The notes below the pieces were generated by a model. That model was given only the letters and a program-made list of their open reading frames with translations, was not told the origin of the DNA and did not search any database. A DNA stretch of 64,000 nucleotides from Rhodococcus pyridinivorans (lineage in GTDB: Bacteria; Actinomycetota; Actinomycetes; Mycobacteriales; Mycobacteriaceae). The position numbers and the translations under genes were made by a program. The stretch spans positions 62,001-126,000 of the forward strand of contig NZ_FNRX01000001.1 in NCBI RefSeq assembly GCF_900105195.1, in the 5' to 3' direction. Shown one piece after another: positions 15,730 through 23,722 of this stretch. Position 1 is the stretch's first letter. Each line of letters starts with the position of its first letter.

Positions 15730-16176
15730 TTACCGCGCCGGTCTGCCCGACCGTCGGTGAGCGCGCATCCACAGCGCCCTCACCTGCTCCTCGGTCGTGT
15801 CGAAGAGTCGCGCCAGCTTCAGGCATTCGGCATCGGTCAACGGGCGCTCGCCCCGTTCGAGACGGGAGTAGGTGGACTTCGACAATCCCAGTTCGTGAGC
15901 AATGTCGGCCTGCGCCAAGCCCTGTCGGGTCCGCCAGCTCGCAAGGGTCTGTACCTCGTCCGGCACGACAGCAAGTTCGCTCACTGCGACGTCGAGGACT
16001 GAAGCCACACGTTCGAGCGCGCTCGGACTCGGTGCGCCCTCGCCGGTCTCCCAGCTTCGGATGGTGTTGTACGTGACCCCGGACAGGCGTCCGAGGTCGG
16101 AGCGGGACAGGCCCCGTTCACGGCGCACCTCGGTGAGCCGGGTGGGATCGAACCCGTACAGGGCGCGGCGCGGCAC
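15730..16176 (-). CDS. XRE-family regulator with two helix-turn-helix domains
   Basis: A 148-residue protein that appears to contain two HTH_3 domains in tandem: residues 14-65 (LTEVRRERGLSRSDLGRLSG, then NTIRSWETG) and 78-130 (WRTRQGLAQADIAHELGLSK, then YSRLERGERPLTD). GTG 16176 was chosen because GGAGG precedes it at good spacing; a GTG six bases earlier is possible. It is divergent from the transfer operon and separated from it by about 155 bp with repeated elements, so it is the best candidate for the transfer-operon repressor. Two DNA-binding domains in one chain allow a monomer to read a dyad. Confidence 0.82.
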   Translation of the reverse strand: MPRRALYGFDPTRLTEVRRERGLSRSDLGRLSGVTYNTIRSWETGEGAPSPSALERVASVLDVAVSELAVVPDEVQTLASWRTRQGLAQADIAHELGLSKSTYSRLERGERPLTDAECLKLARLFDTTEEQVRALWMRAHRRSGRPAR

Positions 16177-16268
16177 ACTCACCTCCGTCTCGGGTCCACT
16201 CCGGTAACTCTCGCACCAACTTTGCCGCATATGCGCAGCTAGGTGGAAATCACCGCCGACATTCTGTA

Positions 16269-16303
16269 GGAAATAACTGTGGGAAATAACTTCGATCTGA
16301 AGT
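16269..16303. promoter_or_regulatory. Repeated elements in the divergent transfer promoter
   Basis: GGAAATAACT occurs twice (16269-16278 and 16282-16291), one helical turn plus 2-3 bases apart, followed by the dyad ACTTC-GATCT-GAAGT (16289-16303). This AT-rich block is 30-60 bases upstream of the cutinase start, overlapping the probable promoter. It is a likely operator for the double-HTH regulator. Confidence 0.5.
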
Positions 16304-16330
16304 AAGGTCGTAGCCGTGAAGGAGGGGAAT

Positions 16331-17977
16331 ATGAGCGCGTGGCCCAAACGCTTTGCAGCCGTATCATTTTCGGCAGCTGTGCTGGCTACTTCCGGCCTGG
16401 GTACCGCCCCGGCCTATGCCCAGTCGAGCACGGGCGATGAACCGCACTGGCTCGGTGAGCTGGTCTCGGACTGCCCGGACCTGTACGTGCTCGGGATGCA
16501 GGGCACCACCGAGACCTCGCCCGATGCGCCGGTGAAGGTCGATACCGGAATGCTCTCGAACATCATGGGTCCGCTGCTCGATCAGGCCCGTGAGCTGGGC
16601 GCGAGCGTGGATCGGGCGTATGTGCCGTATCCGGGTTCGTTCGGTGGCCTGACGCCCGGTGGCACCGAGTCGTATGTCGAGTCGGTGACCGCGGGGGAGG
16701 AGAACCTGTCCCTGGCGGCGCATAAGGTGCTCTCGCAGTGCCCCTCGGCCAAGCTCGCCGTGGTCGGCTTCTCCCAGGGCGCTCACGCGGCGTCGAATTT
16801 CCTGCGGTCGGTCGGCAAGGGCAGCGGGGTCGTTCCGGCCCGCTCGGTCGCAGCCGGTGCCCTGTTCGGCGCACCGACCCGCAGCCCCGGATCGGGACTG
16901 TTCCCCGGGACCTCGCAGACGGCCCCGTCGCCGGTTCCCGGCACCGGGGGTGAGGCGGTCAAGGCGCTGTCGGCGGTGTCGTTCACCGCCCCCGAGGGGG
17001 GTGGCATCGGGCCGGTCGCCGATCTGACCAGCAGCTACGGCAGCCTGTCGGGGCGGGTGTCGTCCTGGTGCCAGGGCGGGGATCTGGCCTGTGATGCGCC
17101 GGCGAACGCCCCGGTCGTGCGGGCGGTGGTCAACGTCGCCGGTCAGGTCGAGGTCGGCGGGGATCCGTTCGTCGCGATTTCCACGGTCGGACGGGCACTG
17201 GCGTCGACGGCCTTCAAGACCGCCGTCGATGTGGTCAACCAGGACATTCAGGCGCCGAAGAACGCGCTGTCGGCGATCTCGGTCCAGCCGAAGAAGACCA
17301 TCTCGCAGCGCCTGGCCGAGGCATCCGATCCTCGGGCCACGCCGCCGACGGGGCAGGAAGTCACCGCAGCGTTGATGAAGGTCGGGCTGATCGGTATCAA
17401 CGCGGCGGTCACGGTCGTCAAGAAGGTGCTGACCCCGGAGACGATCACGGCGGTCGCGGCGGCCGGGCTGGCGAATCCGGCCGCGGCGTTCGGTGTGCTC
17501 GCCGCCAAGACGGTCAGTGTGCTGCCCGAGCTGGTCCCGCCGGCGACCTCGCAGCGGCTGGTGCGGCAGACCTTCCAGATCGTGCAGAACGAGGTCAAGG
17601 CCAACCAGGATGCGTTCGACCTGGTGGCGATGACGACGGTGCGCAATGTCGCCGCCGAACACGGCTCCTACGGCTCGGTTCCGGCCACGGCGAGCGGTCA
17701 GGCCCCGACGCGGTTCGTCGCCTCCTGGCTCGCTGCTGTCGCGGCCGACCTCGATGCCGCTACCACCTCGGCTGGGACCTCCACCTCGACAGCTCCTAGT
17801 TCCACGACGACCCGGCCGAGCACCACCGCCGAGACGACCACCGAGGCCACCTCGACCACGCCGTCGCAGACGGTCACCTTCACCACCTCGGAACCGGCTG
17901 TGAGCACCACGAATGTGGTCGATTCGGGTCCGGCGGTGCTCGATCAGGGCGGTGTCTCGGCTGCAGCACTCAACTGA
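16331..17977 (+). CDS. Secreted cutinase/PE-PPE-like serine hydrolase, first gene of the transfer operon
   Basis: A 548-residue protein with a signal peptide (residues 1-31, ending AYAQS). The alpha/beta-hydrolase start (CPDLYVLGMQGT) is followed by the nucleophile motif VVGFSQGAHAAS near residue 147 and by a cutinase-like acid motif WCQGGDLAC near residue 250. No catalytic His is evident right after it; the only good candidate is AEHGSYG near residue 443. A Ser/Thr-rich tail of about 60 residues follows. ATG 16331 has GGAGGGG at 16321. Such enzymes act on lipids or esters of the outer envelope. As leading gene of the operon it may open or modify the mycolate layer during mating. Confidence 0.8.
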   Translation: MSAWPKRFAAVSFSAAVLATSGLGTAPAYAQSSTGDEPHWLGELVSDCPDLYVLGMQGTTETSPDAPVKVDTGMLSNIMGPLLDQARELGASVDRAYVPYPGSFGGLTPGGTESYVESVTAGEENLSLAAHKVLSQCPSAKLAVVGFSQGAHAASNFLRSVGKGSGVVPARSVAAGALFGAPTRSPGSGLFPGTSQTAPSPVPGTGGEAVKALSAVSFTAPEGGGIGPVADLTSSYGSLSGRVSSWCQGGDLACDAPANAPVVRAVVNVAGQVEVGGDPFVAISTVGRALASTAFKTAVDVVNQDIQAPKNALSAISVQPKKTISQRLAEASDPRATPPTGQEVTAALMKVGLIGINAAVTVVKKVLTPETITAVAAAGLANPAAAFGVLAAKTVSVLPELVPPATSQRLVRQTFQIVQNEVKANQDAFDLVAMTTVRNVAAEHGSYGSVPATASGQAPTRFVASWLAAVAADLDAATTSAGTSTSTAPSSTTTRPSTTAETTTEATSTTPSQTVTFTTSEPAVSTTNVVDSGPAVLDQGGVSAAALN

Positions 17978-18011
17978 AATTCACGCCTCGACACAAGAGA
18001 GAGAAGCGATT

Positions 18012-19124
18012 ATGAGCAAGCATCGCAGGGCTTCGCGTATCGCCAAGGTGAGCGTCGTGCCCGCCACGGCCGCCGCGATCGTGGCAGCAGGTAGCGGTCT
18101 GGCCTCGGCCGATCCGGTGGAGCTGCCCTCGCAGGGCGGGGTGACCACCCCGGCACCGTCCACTCAGGGCGGTACCACCAACGCACCGAAGCCACCGGCC
18201 AAGCAGATCTACTGGACCCCGCCGCCGGCGCAGCAGCGCGAGTATGCGCCGCTGCCGGACTACAACTACGACACCAACCGCTACGAGCGGCAGTCCACTC
18301 CGGCGCCGATCAACCCGCTGGAGCTGCGTGCCCCGCAGCCGGTCGAGCCGGAACCGATCTACATCGCTCCGCCCGAGAAGATCATGATCGGCGATTTCCA
18401 CTTCAACCAGCCGAACTGGGTCACCGACGACGACCGGGAGCGCACCAACAACACCGCCGGTCTGATCCGCTCGGATGTGGCGACGTTCTACAAGTCGATC
18501 GGTATCGAAGCCAGCCGTGCCGATCGTGTCGCTGCTGCTCAGATCGGCGCGACGGTGGCCGGTGCGGCAGCCGGTGCTGCCGCTGGTGCCGTTCCCGGTG
18601 CCCTGATCGGCGGCACCATCGGCGGTATCGCCGGTGCCACCGCCGGTGGTGTGGTGCCGCTGCCGATTCCGGTGCTGCCCGAGGTCACCACCGGGGTCGC
18701 CGGGACCGCAGCCGGAGCAGCGATCGGCGCTGCGGTCGGTGCGGTCCCCGGCGCAGTGCTCGGTGGCGCGGCCGGCCTGGCTGCCGGAACCGCCTTTGGT
18801 GCCGGTGACGACGAAGGTCAGCCCATCGAGGTGGAACTGCCGGACGTAGGGGAGGACGTGCTCACCGAGCAGGCCGACTCCACGGTCGAGCAGTGGCAGT
18901 CCTCCGGCCCGGTCGGACAGGCGGCCGCCGACGCAGTCCGCAACGTCGTGCAGACCGCTCCGCAGGTCGATTCCCAGGTCCGTGAGTGGGTCAAGGTCCA
19001 GCCCGGTGGTGAAGGCGTGATCGCCGGTGTGGACAACGCACTGGACACCTTCTTCGGCGGTTCGGCCGGCACTGCCGCCGAGATGATCTCCACCGCGATC
19101 GGCGACGGCATCGTGCCTGCCTGA
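18012..19124 (+). CDS. Secreted Pro-rich protein with glycine-zipper hydrophobic core
   Basis: A 370-residue protein. The first 34 residues form a signal peptide (ending LASADP), then a Pro-rich region extends to about residue 120. Residues about 175-270 contain two blocks of Gly/Ala repeats (VAGAAAGAAAGAVPG; GTAAGAAIGAAVGAVPG) with the GxxxG spacing of glycine-zipper membrane proteins. The C-terminus is soluble and acidic. I do not know a named family. The position between a cutinase and the secretion machinery suggests an envelope-spanning or outer-membrane component. ATG 18012 has a GAGAG-type ribosome site. Confidence 0.65.
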   Translation: MSKHRRASRIAKVSVVPATAAAIVAAGSGLASADPVELPSQGGVTTPAPSTQGGTTNAPKPPAKQIYWTPPPAQQREYAPLPDYNYDTNRYERQSTPAPINPLELRAPQPVEPEPIYIAPPEKIMIGDFHFNQPNWVTDDDRERTNNTAGLIRSDVATFYKSIGIEASRADRVAAAQIGATVAGAAAGAAAGAVPGALIGGTIGGIAGATAGGVVPLPIPVLPEVTTGVAGTAAGAAIGAAVGAVPGAVLGGAAGLAAGTAFGAGDDEGQPIEVELPDVGEDVLTEQADSTVEQWQSSGPVGQAAADAVRNVVQTAPQVDSQVREWVKVQPGGEGVIAGVDNALDTFFGGSAGTAAEMISTAIGDGIVPA

Positions 19125-19144
19125 GCTGCCTGAACAGTTTTCCG

Positions 19145-19171
19145 GTGGGGGCGGGCACGCCCCGCCCCCAC
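19145..19171 (+). terminator. Hairpin inside the transfer operon
   Basis: GTGGGGGCGGG (19145-19155) pairs perfectly with 19161-19171 over a 5-base loop. No T-run follows, so it may be a weak attenuator or an mRNA stability element separating the two envelope genes from the rest of the operon. Confidence 0.5.
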
Positions 19172-19192
19172 CACCCGACGACGGAGGACACT

Positions 19193-20239
19193 TTGTCGAC
19201 CGACAATCGAGGAACACTCTTCCCGGATGTAACCGAGCACTACGGGCCGCAACCGACTCCCATCGAAGACACCGAGACCGGATCGGTGCACTTCCCGATC
19301 CCGGACGAGACGATCGCCGATGCGGCGCTCGCCTCCTCGGACCTCGAACCGGTCGCTGCCGACGCGGTGATCCAGACCGAACTCGAACCGATTCTCACCG
19401 CCGACACCACCGGCGAGCCCAACCCTGCCGCACCTTCTCTCCCCGATCCCGAGGCCCACAACCCTGCCGACAACGGCGAGGCCGCAGCCGAGGTCGATCC
19501 CTATGCCGATGCCCCGGACTGGGTGCGCGCCCACATTCCGCGAGGTCCGCTGGTGATCTCGCAGCGCAGCCGTGGGGGTCTCAAGTCCGCGATCGGCCGT
19601 GCCCGTCCTCCCCGGCCGACTCCGGCCCCCGAGTCGGCCGAGGCCCCCGCCGTGCCGGTCACCGACACCGCTGCTGCTGCTCCGGCGAAGCGGGACGGCG
19701 ATCGGTCCCGCACCTGGATGCTCGTCGGCGGCGGTGTCGCTGTGCTCGCAGTGGTCTCCGCTGCGGTGGTGACCACGATGACCGGCAGCACCGACGAACC
19801 ACAGGCGCCGCCGCTGCCGTCCTCTTCGGTGGTGGCCTCATCGTCGGCGACCCCCACCACGACCGAGGCGGTGGCAGCCCCGGCGTGGTGCGCCCCGGTC
19901 ACCGAGCCGGATCGGATCGTCGGCAACGGCCCCGGTGGACGCGAATCCGGTCCGGCGGTGATCCAGGCGTTCGAGCACGCCTACTACGTCCAGCGCGACG
20001 GCAAGGCCGTCGCAGAGCTGATGGTCCTGCCCGGCAACGATATTCAGAGCTTCATCGACGGTGTTCCGGCCGGGACTGAGCACTGCGTGACCGTGCTGCC
20101 GACCGAGGACCCCAACCGCTGGTCGGTCGATGTGCTGCTGAAGTTCCCGCCCGTGGGAGACGAAGGAATCCACAAGCAGTGGATCACCACCATGCCCGCC
20201 GACGGCGGCGTGAAGATCGCGAACGTGGAGAACCGATGA
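19193..20239 (+). CDS. Single-pass membrane protein of the conjugation apparatus
   Basis: A 348-residue protein starting at TTG 19193 with GGAGGA 5 bases upstream. About 170 acidic, Pro-rich cytoplasmic residues come first, then one membrane helix (WMLVGGGVAVLAVVSAAVV, about 173-195), a Ser/Thr linker and an extracytoplasmic domain of about 120 residues containing two Cys (WCAPVTEP and EHCVTVLP). I do not recognise a named family; similar one-helix proteins occur in actinobacterial transfer operons. Its stop overlaps the next start (ATGA), so it is co-translated with the P-loop protein that follows. Confidence 0.65.
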   Translation: MSTDNRGTLFPDVTEHYGPQPTPIEDTETGSVHFPIPDETIADAALASSDLEPVAADAVIQTELEPILTADTTGEPNPAAPSLPDPEAHNPADNGEAAAEVDPYADAPDWVRAHIPRGPLVISQRSRGGLKSAIGRARPPRPTPAPESAEAPAVPVTDTAAAAPAKRDGDRSRTWMLVGGGVAVLAVVSAAVVTTMTGSTDEPQAPPLPSSSVVASSSATPTTTEAVAAPAWCAPVTEPDRIVGNGPGGRESGPAVIQAFEHAYYVQRDGKAVAELMVLPGNDIQSFIDGVPAGTEHCVTVLPTEDPNRWSVDVLLKFPPVGDEGIHKQWITTMPADGGVKIANVENR

Positions 20240-21015
20240 ACAACGTTGTTGCATTGCGTCGCAGCCCGAAAATCGAGCAGCCCGAACACCTCTCGGCCAT
20301 CGTGGTGGCCGGCTCCGGGGGAGCGGCCGTGACCACGACCTGTTTCGGCCTGGCCACCGCTCTGCGCCTCGGTGCCGATGCGCAGGTCGCGGCGATCGAC
20401 GGCACCACCGACGGCGGGAACCTGCTCGCCCGTGTCGGGGTCGAACCGATCGATTCTGCGCGGGCGGTCCGCCAGCTCGGCTCGCGGATGGCTGTCAGTA
20501 GTGCCGGGGCGGTGGTAGTCGGTCACGGCGAAGCCACCGACTCGGCCCTGGTGGACAGCCTGCTCGCCGACCGCAGCCTCGCCCGCATCCACGATGTCGG
20601 AACAGCCCTGCGCGCACGCCGTGTGGCTCCGTTGATCGAGGCCGGGGCTGCGATCGTCGTCGCGGTGCCGCCCCGTGCCGAACCGCTGGCCCGGATGCGC
20701 GGCGCCCTCGACTGGCTGGTGGGCACCTACGGACGCGACGTGCTCTCCCACACGGTGGTGGCGATCTCACACCAGCTCCCGCAGAGCGTGGTCGATCTGA
20801 CCCCGATCCGCGACGCACTGTCCCCACTGGTCGCCGCGTTCGTCGAAGTGCCCTTCGATGCGAACTTGGCGCGTCCCGGCGCCGTCGATCACCGGCATCT
20901 GTCGGTCGCGACGATCGACGCCTGGACCGATGTACTCGACGCTTTCGGCCGCATCGAGGCCGGCCACCAGGACAACGACACCGCTGATCGGGTCGGGACG
21001 GGGGAGCTGGCATGA
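20236..21015 (+). CDS. ParA/MinD-like protein with degenerate P-loop
   Basis: A 259-residue protein whose fold pattern follows ParA/MinD ATPases: a glycine loop VVAGSGGAAVTTTCFGLATA, then VAAIDGTTDGGNLLARVG and later AAIVVAVPPRAEPLARM. The lysines that define both Walker A and the deviant signature are missing, so ATP hydrolysis is doubtful. Related genes occur in actinobacterial T4SS operons, where they may act as localisation factors. It is coupled by ATGA overlaps to both neighbours. Confidence 0.7.
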   Translation: MNNVVALRRSPKIEQPEHLSAIVVAGSGGAAVTTTCFGLATALRLGADAQVAAIDGTTDGGNLLARVGVEPIDSARAVRQLGSRMAVSSAGAVVVGHGEATDSALVDSLLADRSLARIHDVGTALRARRVAPLIEAGAAIVVAVPPRAEPLARMRGALDWLVGTYGRDVLSHTVVAISHQLPQSVVDLTPIRDALSPLVAAFVEVPFDANLARPGAVDHRHLSVATIDAWTDVLDAFGRIEAGHQDNDTADRVGTGELA

Positions 21016-21584
21016 CCGCCAGAGAACGCACCAGTGTCGACGCTCGTATCGAGCCGTACACGGTGCCGACTCCCGGACCGGCGGTGTGGCTGCTCGGCGC
21101 GCACGGCGGATCCGGGGTCTCCACCCTGGCCCAGTACTGGGACTTCGCCGACGACGCGCAGCGTCAATGGCCGTGCGGGAATGCCCGAGAGATCGAATCG
21201 CCCTATGCCGTGGTCGTCTGCCGCGAAACCATCCAGGGCCTGTCCAGCGCCCACGATCTGATCCTCGAACACCGCAACCGCGATCTGGCCTGCGAACTGC
21301 TCGGTCTGGTCACCGTGGCCAACGCGGCCGGTCCGCTGCCGAAGGACGTGCGCCAACTGCGTTCGATCGTCACCGGCGCAGTGGCTGCGCACTGGTCGAT
21401 CGGCTGGCACCGCTTCCTGGCCTCGGCCGCCCGATCGAGCCTTCCCACCTGGCGCGCCCTCGACGGCGTGCCCATCCAGACCAAGGGAGCGGTCATCGAC
21501 GTTCCCGAGGACGTGATCGCTGCCGGCGTCGGCATCGTCACAGCAATCCAATCGAGTCTCCCGACCTTGTGGTCGGGCCAGTAG
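21012..21584 (+). CDS. Second P-loop-like protein of the transfer operon
   Basis: A 190-residue protein with a P-loop-like N-terminus (VWLLGAHGGSGVSTLAQY), in which the expected Walker lysine is replaced by valine. The middle holds YAVVVCRETIQGLSSAHDL, the position of a ParA-type switch region. Its ATG overlaps the preceding stop by 4 bp. It looks like a shortened relative of the preceding ParA/MinD-like protein, and the two may form a heterodimer. Function is not known. Confidence 0.65.
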   Translation: MTARERTSVDARIEPYTVPTPGPAVWLLGAHGGSGVSTLAQYWDFADDAQRQWPCGNAREIESPYAVVVCRETIQGLSSAHDLILEHRNRDLACELLGLVTVANAAGPLPKDVRQLRSIVTGAVAAHWSIGWHRFLASAARSSLPTWRALDGVPIQTKGAVIDVPEDVIAAGVGIVTAIQSSLPTLWSGQ

Positions 21585-21599
21585 CACGGAGGACAATTC

Positions 21600-21893
21600 A
21601 TGATCCAGACGGTTGTAGATACCGCGTGTCTCGCGCAGGGTGCCGTCAATTTCGACATCAACCCGGAAGTGCCTCCGGGCGCGAACGGCCTGCTCAAGCT
21701 GCTGAACTGGCTGCTGTGGGGCGTCACGCTCGCCTGCGTTGCGGCCCTGATCTTCTCGGGCGGCAAGTTCGCATGGGAGAAGTGGCAGCACGGCTCGGGG
21801 GACTCGCCGAAGATGCTCGTCGGCTCGCTCGTCGGCGCGATCGTGGCGATCTCGGCGAACCAGATCCTCGGCGCCGTCACCTCTGCGGCATAA
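21600..21893 (+). CDS. Small two-helix membrane protein, pilin-like
   Basis: A 97-residue protein with two hydrophobic helices (about 35-55 and 73-93) joined by a short charged loop. This is the topology of VirB2/TrbC pilin-like subunits of type IV secretion systems. GGAGGA at 21588 supports ATG 21600. No cleavable signal peptide is obvious. It is paired with a second protein of the same shape directly downstream. Confidence 0.65.
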   Translation: MIQTVVDTACLAQGAVNFDINPEVPPGANGLLKLLNWLLWGVTLACVAALIFSGGKFAWEKWQHGSGDSPKMLVGSLVGAIVAISANQILGAVTSAA

Positions 21894-21909
21894 GGGCGGG
21901 GGTCAAGCG

Positions 21910-22284
21910 ATGCAGGTATCCGCCCAAGGGGTCGTTCCGCTTCCCGGCGAGGTCGTCGATGGTTTCCAAACGCTGCTCGGTTACGCGGCCGGGATCGTCT
22001 TCATCCTGTGCGTGGCCAAAGTGATCTTCGTCGGCGGACGCCTGGCCTGGGACCACAAGCACGGAGCCGGCATCGAATCCCCCACCGCCGCAGAGTTCGT
22101 CGCGGCGAACGTCGGTGCGATCCTCGCCGGCGGCGTGGCTGCGACCATCGCCACGATCCTGCTGGCCACCGCCCAGGGGCCCCAAGCCCAGCAGATCGGA
22201 AGCGGCCATTCCCCGACGGTCATCGACCAGCTCGAACAGAGACAACAGCAACAGCAATCCGGCAACGAGGAGAACGAACGATGA
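21910..22284 (+). CDS. Second small two-helix membrane protein, VirB2-like
   Basis: A 124-residue protein with helices at about 22-44 and 70-88 and a Gln-rich C-terminal tail (QRQQQQQSG). The helix-loop-helix core resembles the preceding 97-residue protein (GGRLAWDHKHG against GGKFAWEKWQHG), which points to an ancient duplication. It starts at ATG 21910 and overlaps the next gene by ATGA. Confidence 0.65.
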   Translation: MQVSAQGVVPLPGEVVDGFQTLLGYAAGIVFILCVAKVIFVGGRLAWDHKHGAGIESPTAAEFVAANVGAILAGGVAATIATILLATAQGPQAQQIGSGHSPTVIDQLEQRQQQQQSGNEENER

Positions 22285-22886
22285 TGCGTCGGTGGGCGCG
22301 AGCAACGGTGGTCGCGGTGGCGCTGGTTGCCACCAGCTGCGGAGGATCGCACACCCCCGGGTCCGAGCTGTCGATCACCGATCCGCCGCAGATCAGCCGG
22401 TGGATCACGCTCGGCGGGATCGAGGTGCCGATCGGCACCACCGACGGCCCCAGCAATGGTGAATGGGAACCCTTCGCCGGATTCAGCCACACCCCACAGG
22501 GAGCGGCGCTGGCGGCGATCACCCAGTCGGTGCAGCTGTCCACCGCCTCCGATCGCACCTGGCCTCAGGTCCTGGCCGGTGTCGCCGCACCCGGCGACGG
22601 CCGCGACCTGTACGCCGCCCACCGCGGGCTGGTGGAGATTTCGGGAACCGATCCCGAGATGGTGCCGACCATCGTCGGCTACACCATCACCGATTACAGC
22701 GACGAAGCTGCCACCGTCGGTGTCGTGCAGCGCTTCTCCGATGACTCGCTCGCATCCTCGATCACCCAGGTGGTGTGGGTCGACGACGACTGGCGATTGA
22801 ACCTGTCCAGCGAGACCGCCGCCACCATCACCGCTCTCGACGAAGTGCCGTCGGAGCTGGTCGATCTCGAGGAGACCCGCAAGTGA
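22281..22886 (+). CDS. Transfer-operon lipoprotein
   Basis: A 201-residue protein with a lipoprotein signal (VALVATSC, lipid Cys near residue 20). The mature part carries FAGFSHTPQGAALAAI, a motif shared with the next gene (ATGFSRTAQGAALAAA), so the two have a common domain. It would sit on the outer face of the cytoplasmic membrane. Its ATG overlaps the previous stop by 4 bp and its stop overlaps the next start (GTGA). Confidence 0.7.
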   Translation: MMRRWARATVVAVALVATSCGGSHTPGSELSITDPPQISRWITLGGIEVPIGTTDGPSNGEWEPFAGFSHTPQGAALAAITQSVQLSTASDRTWPQVLAGVAAPGDGRDLYAAHRGLVEISGTDPEMVPTIVGYTITDYSDEAATVGVVQRFSDDSLASSITQVVWVDDDWRLNLSSETAATITALDEVPSELVDLEETRK

Positions 22887-23722
22887 CCGAGCAGAACACC
22901 ACCGACTCGACCAACGAGAAGAACACTCCCTCACTCGAAGCCGAGAACGAACGCGCATCGTCGGCCACCAAACTCACCATCGGCTTGGCGGCGGTGGCCA
23001 TCATCGTCGTCGTCGGTGTCGTGGTCAGCCTGGTGATGGTCTTCCGAGGCGAGGACGCAGAGCCGTTGGTCTCTCTCGATCCGACCACCGGCAGTAGCGC
23101 CACCGCCCAGGACAAGGACGGTCTGTTCGAGCCGGACCCGGTCTTCGACAAGGGCAACCGTGTTATCTACGTGCCGCTCGAGCCCCACGGCGTGATCCTG
23201 TCCGACACCCTGGCCAGCTCGAACCGTCCGGCGGACCAGGCCCCTAGCGGGGTGATGCTCCAGCGCATCCACGGGAACATGGACCTTCCGTTCTCGACCT
23301 CCGATGGCCCCACCGCGTTCACCGACAACGGTGTCGCCACCGGGTTCTCTCGCACCGCGCAAGGAGCGGCACTCGCAGCAGCCCACTACTTCGGCTATGC
23401 CTACGCGGGCGGGAACCGGCTGAAGATGGCGACCGAGGCGGGACTGGTGTCGGACCCGAAGGGCGAGTTCTCCGCTCTGGGGATTGCTGACGACACGCCG
23501 GCGTCGGTGATGCCGATGGTCAACGTGCTGTTCAACCCTGATCTGACTCTGGTGAAGTTCGGCTACACCGTCGAACGCCCCAATGGCTCGACCCAGATCG
23601 CGGTCTCGAAGATCCCGATGGTCTGGCGTGAGGGCACCGGCTGGGTGCTCCAGGCCGATTCCACCGCTCTCGGTGTCGAGTACGAATCCCTCTCGGCGGA
23701 CGGGTGGCAACAATGGTGGTGA
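22883..23722 (+). CDS. Membrane-anchored transfer protein related to the preceding lipoprotein
   Basis: A 279-residue protein starting at GTG 22883. An acidic N-terminus of 30 residues is followed by one membrane helix (about 32-54) and an extracytoplasmic domain with TGFSRTAQGAALAAAHYFGY and a C-terminal beta-rich part (VLFNPDLTLVKFGYTVERP). The shared motif with the preceding lipoprotein suggests a pair of paralogous periplasm-facing subunits, perhaps in the role of VirB8-like scaffolds. That role is inferred from topology only. Confidence 0.65.
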   Translation: MTEQNTTDSTNEKNTPSLEAENERASSATKLTIGLAAVAIIVVVGVVVSLVMVFRGEDAEPLVSLDPTTGSSATAQDKDGLFEPDPVFDKGNRVIYVPLEPHGVILSDTLASSNRPADQAPSGVMLQRIHGNMDLPFSTSDGPTAFTDNGVATGFSRTAQGAALAAAHYFGYAYAGGNRLKMATEAGLVSDPKGEFSALGIADDTPASVMPMVNVLFNPDLTLVKFGYTVERPNGSTQIAVSKIPMVWREGTGWVLQADSTALGVEYESLSADGWQQWW

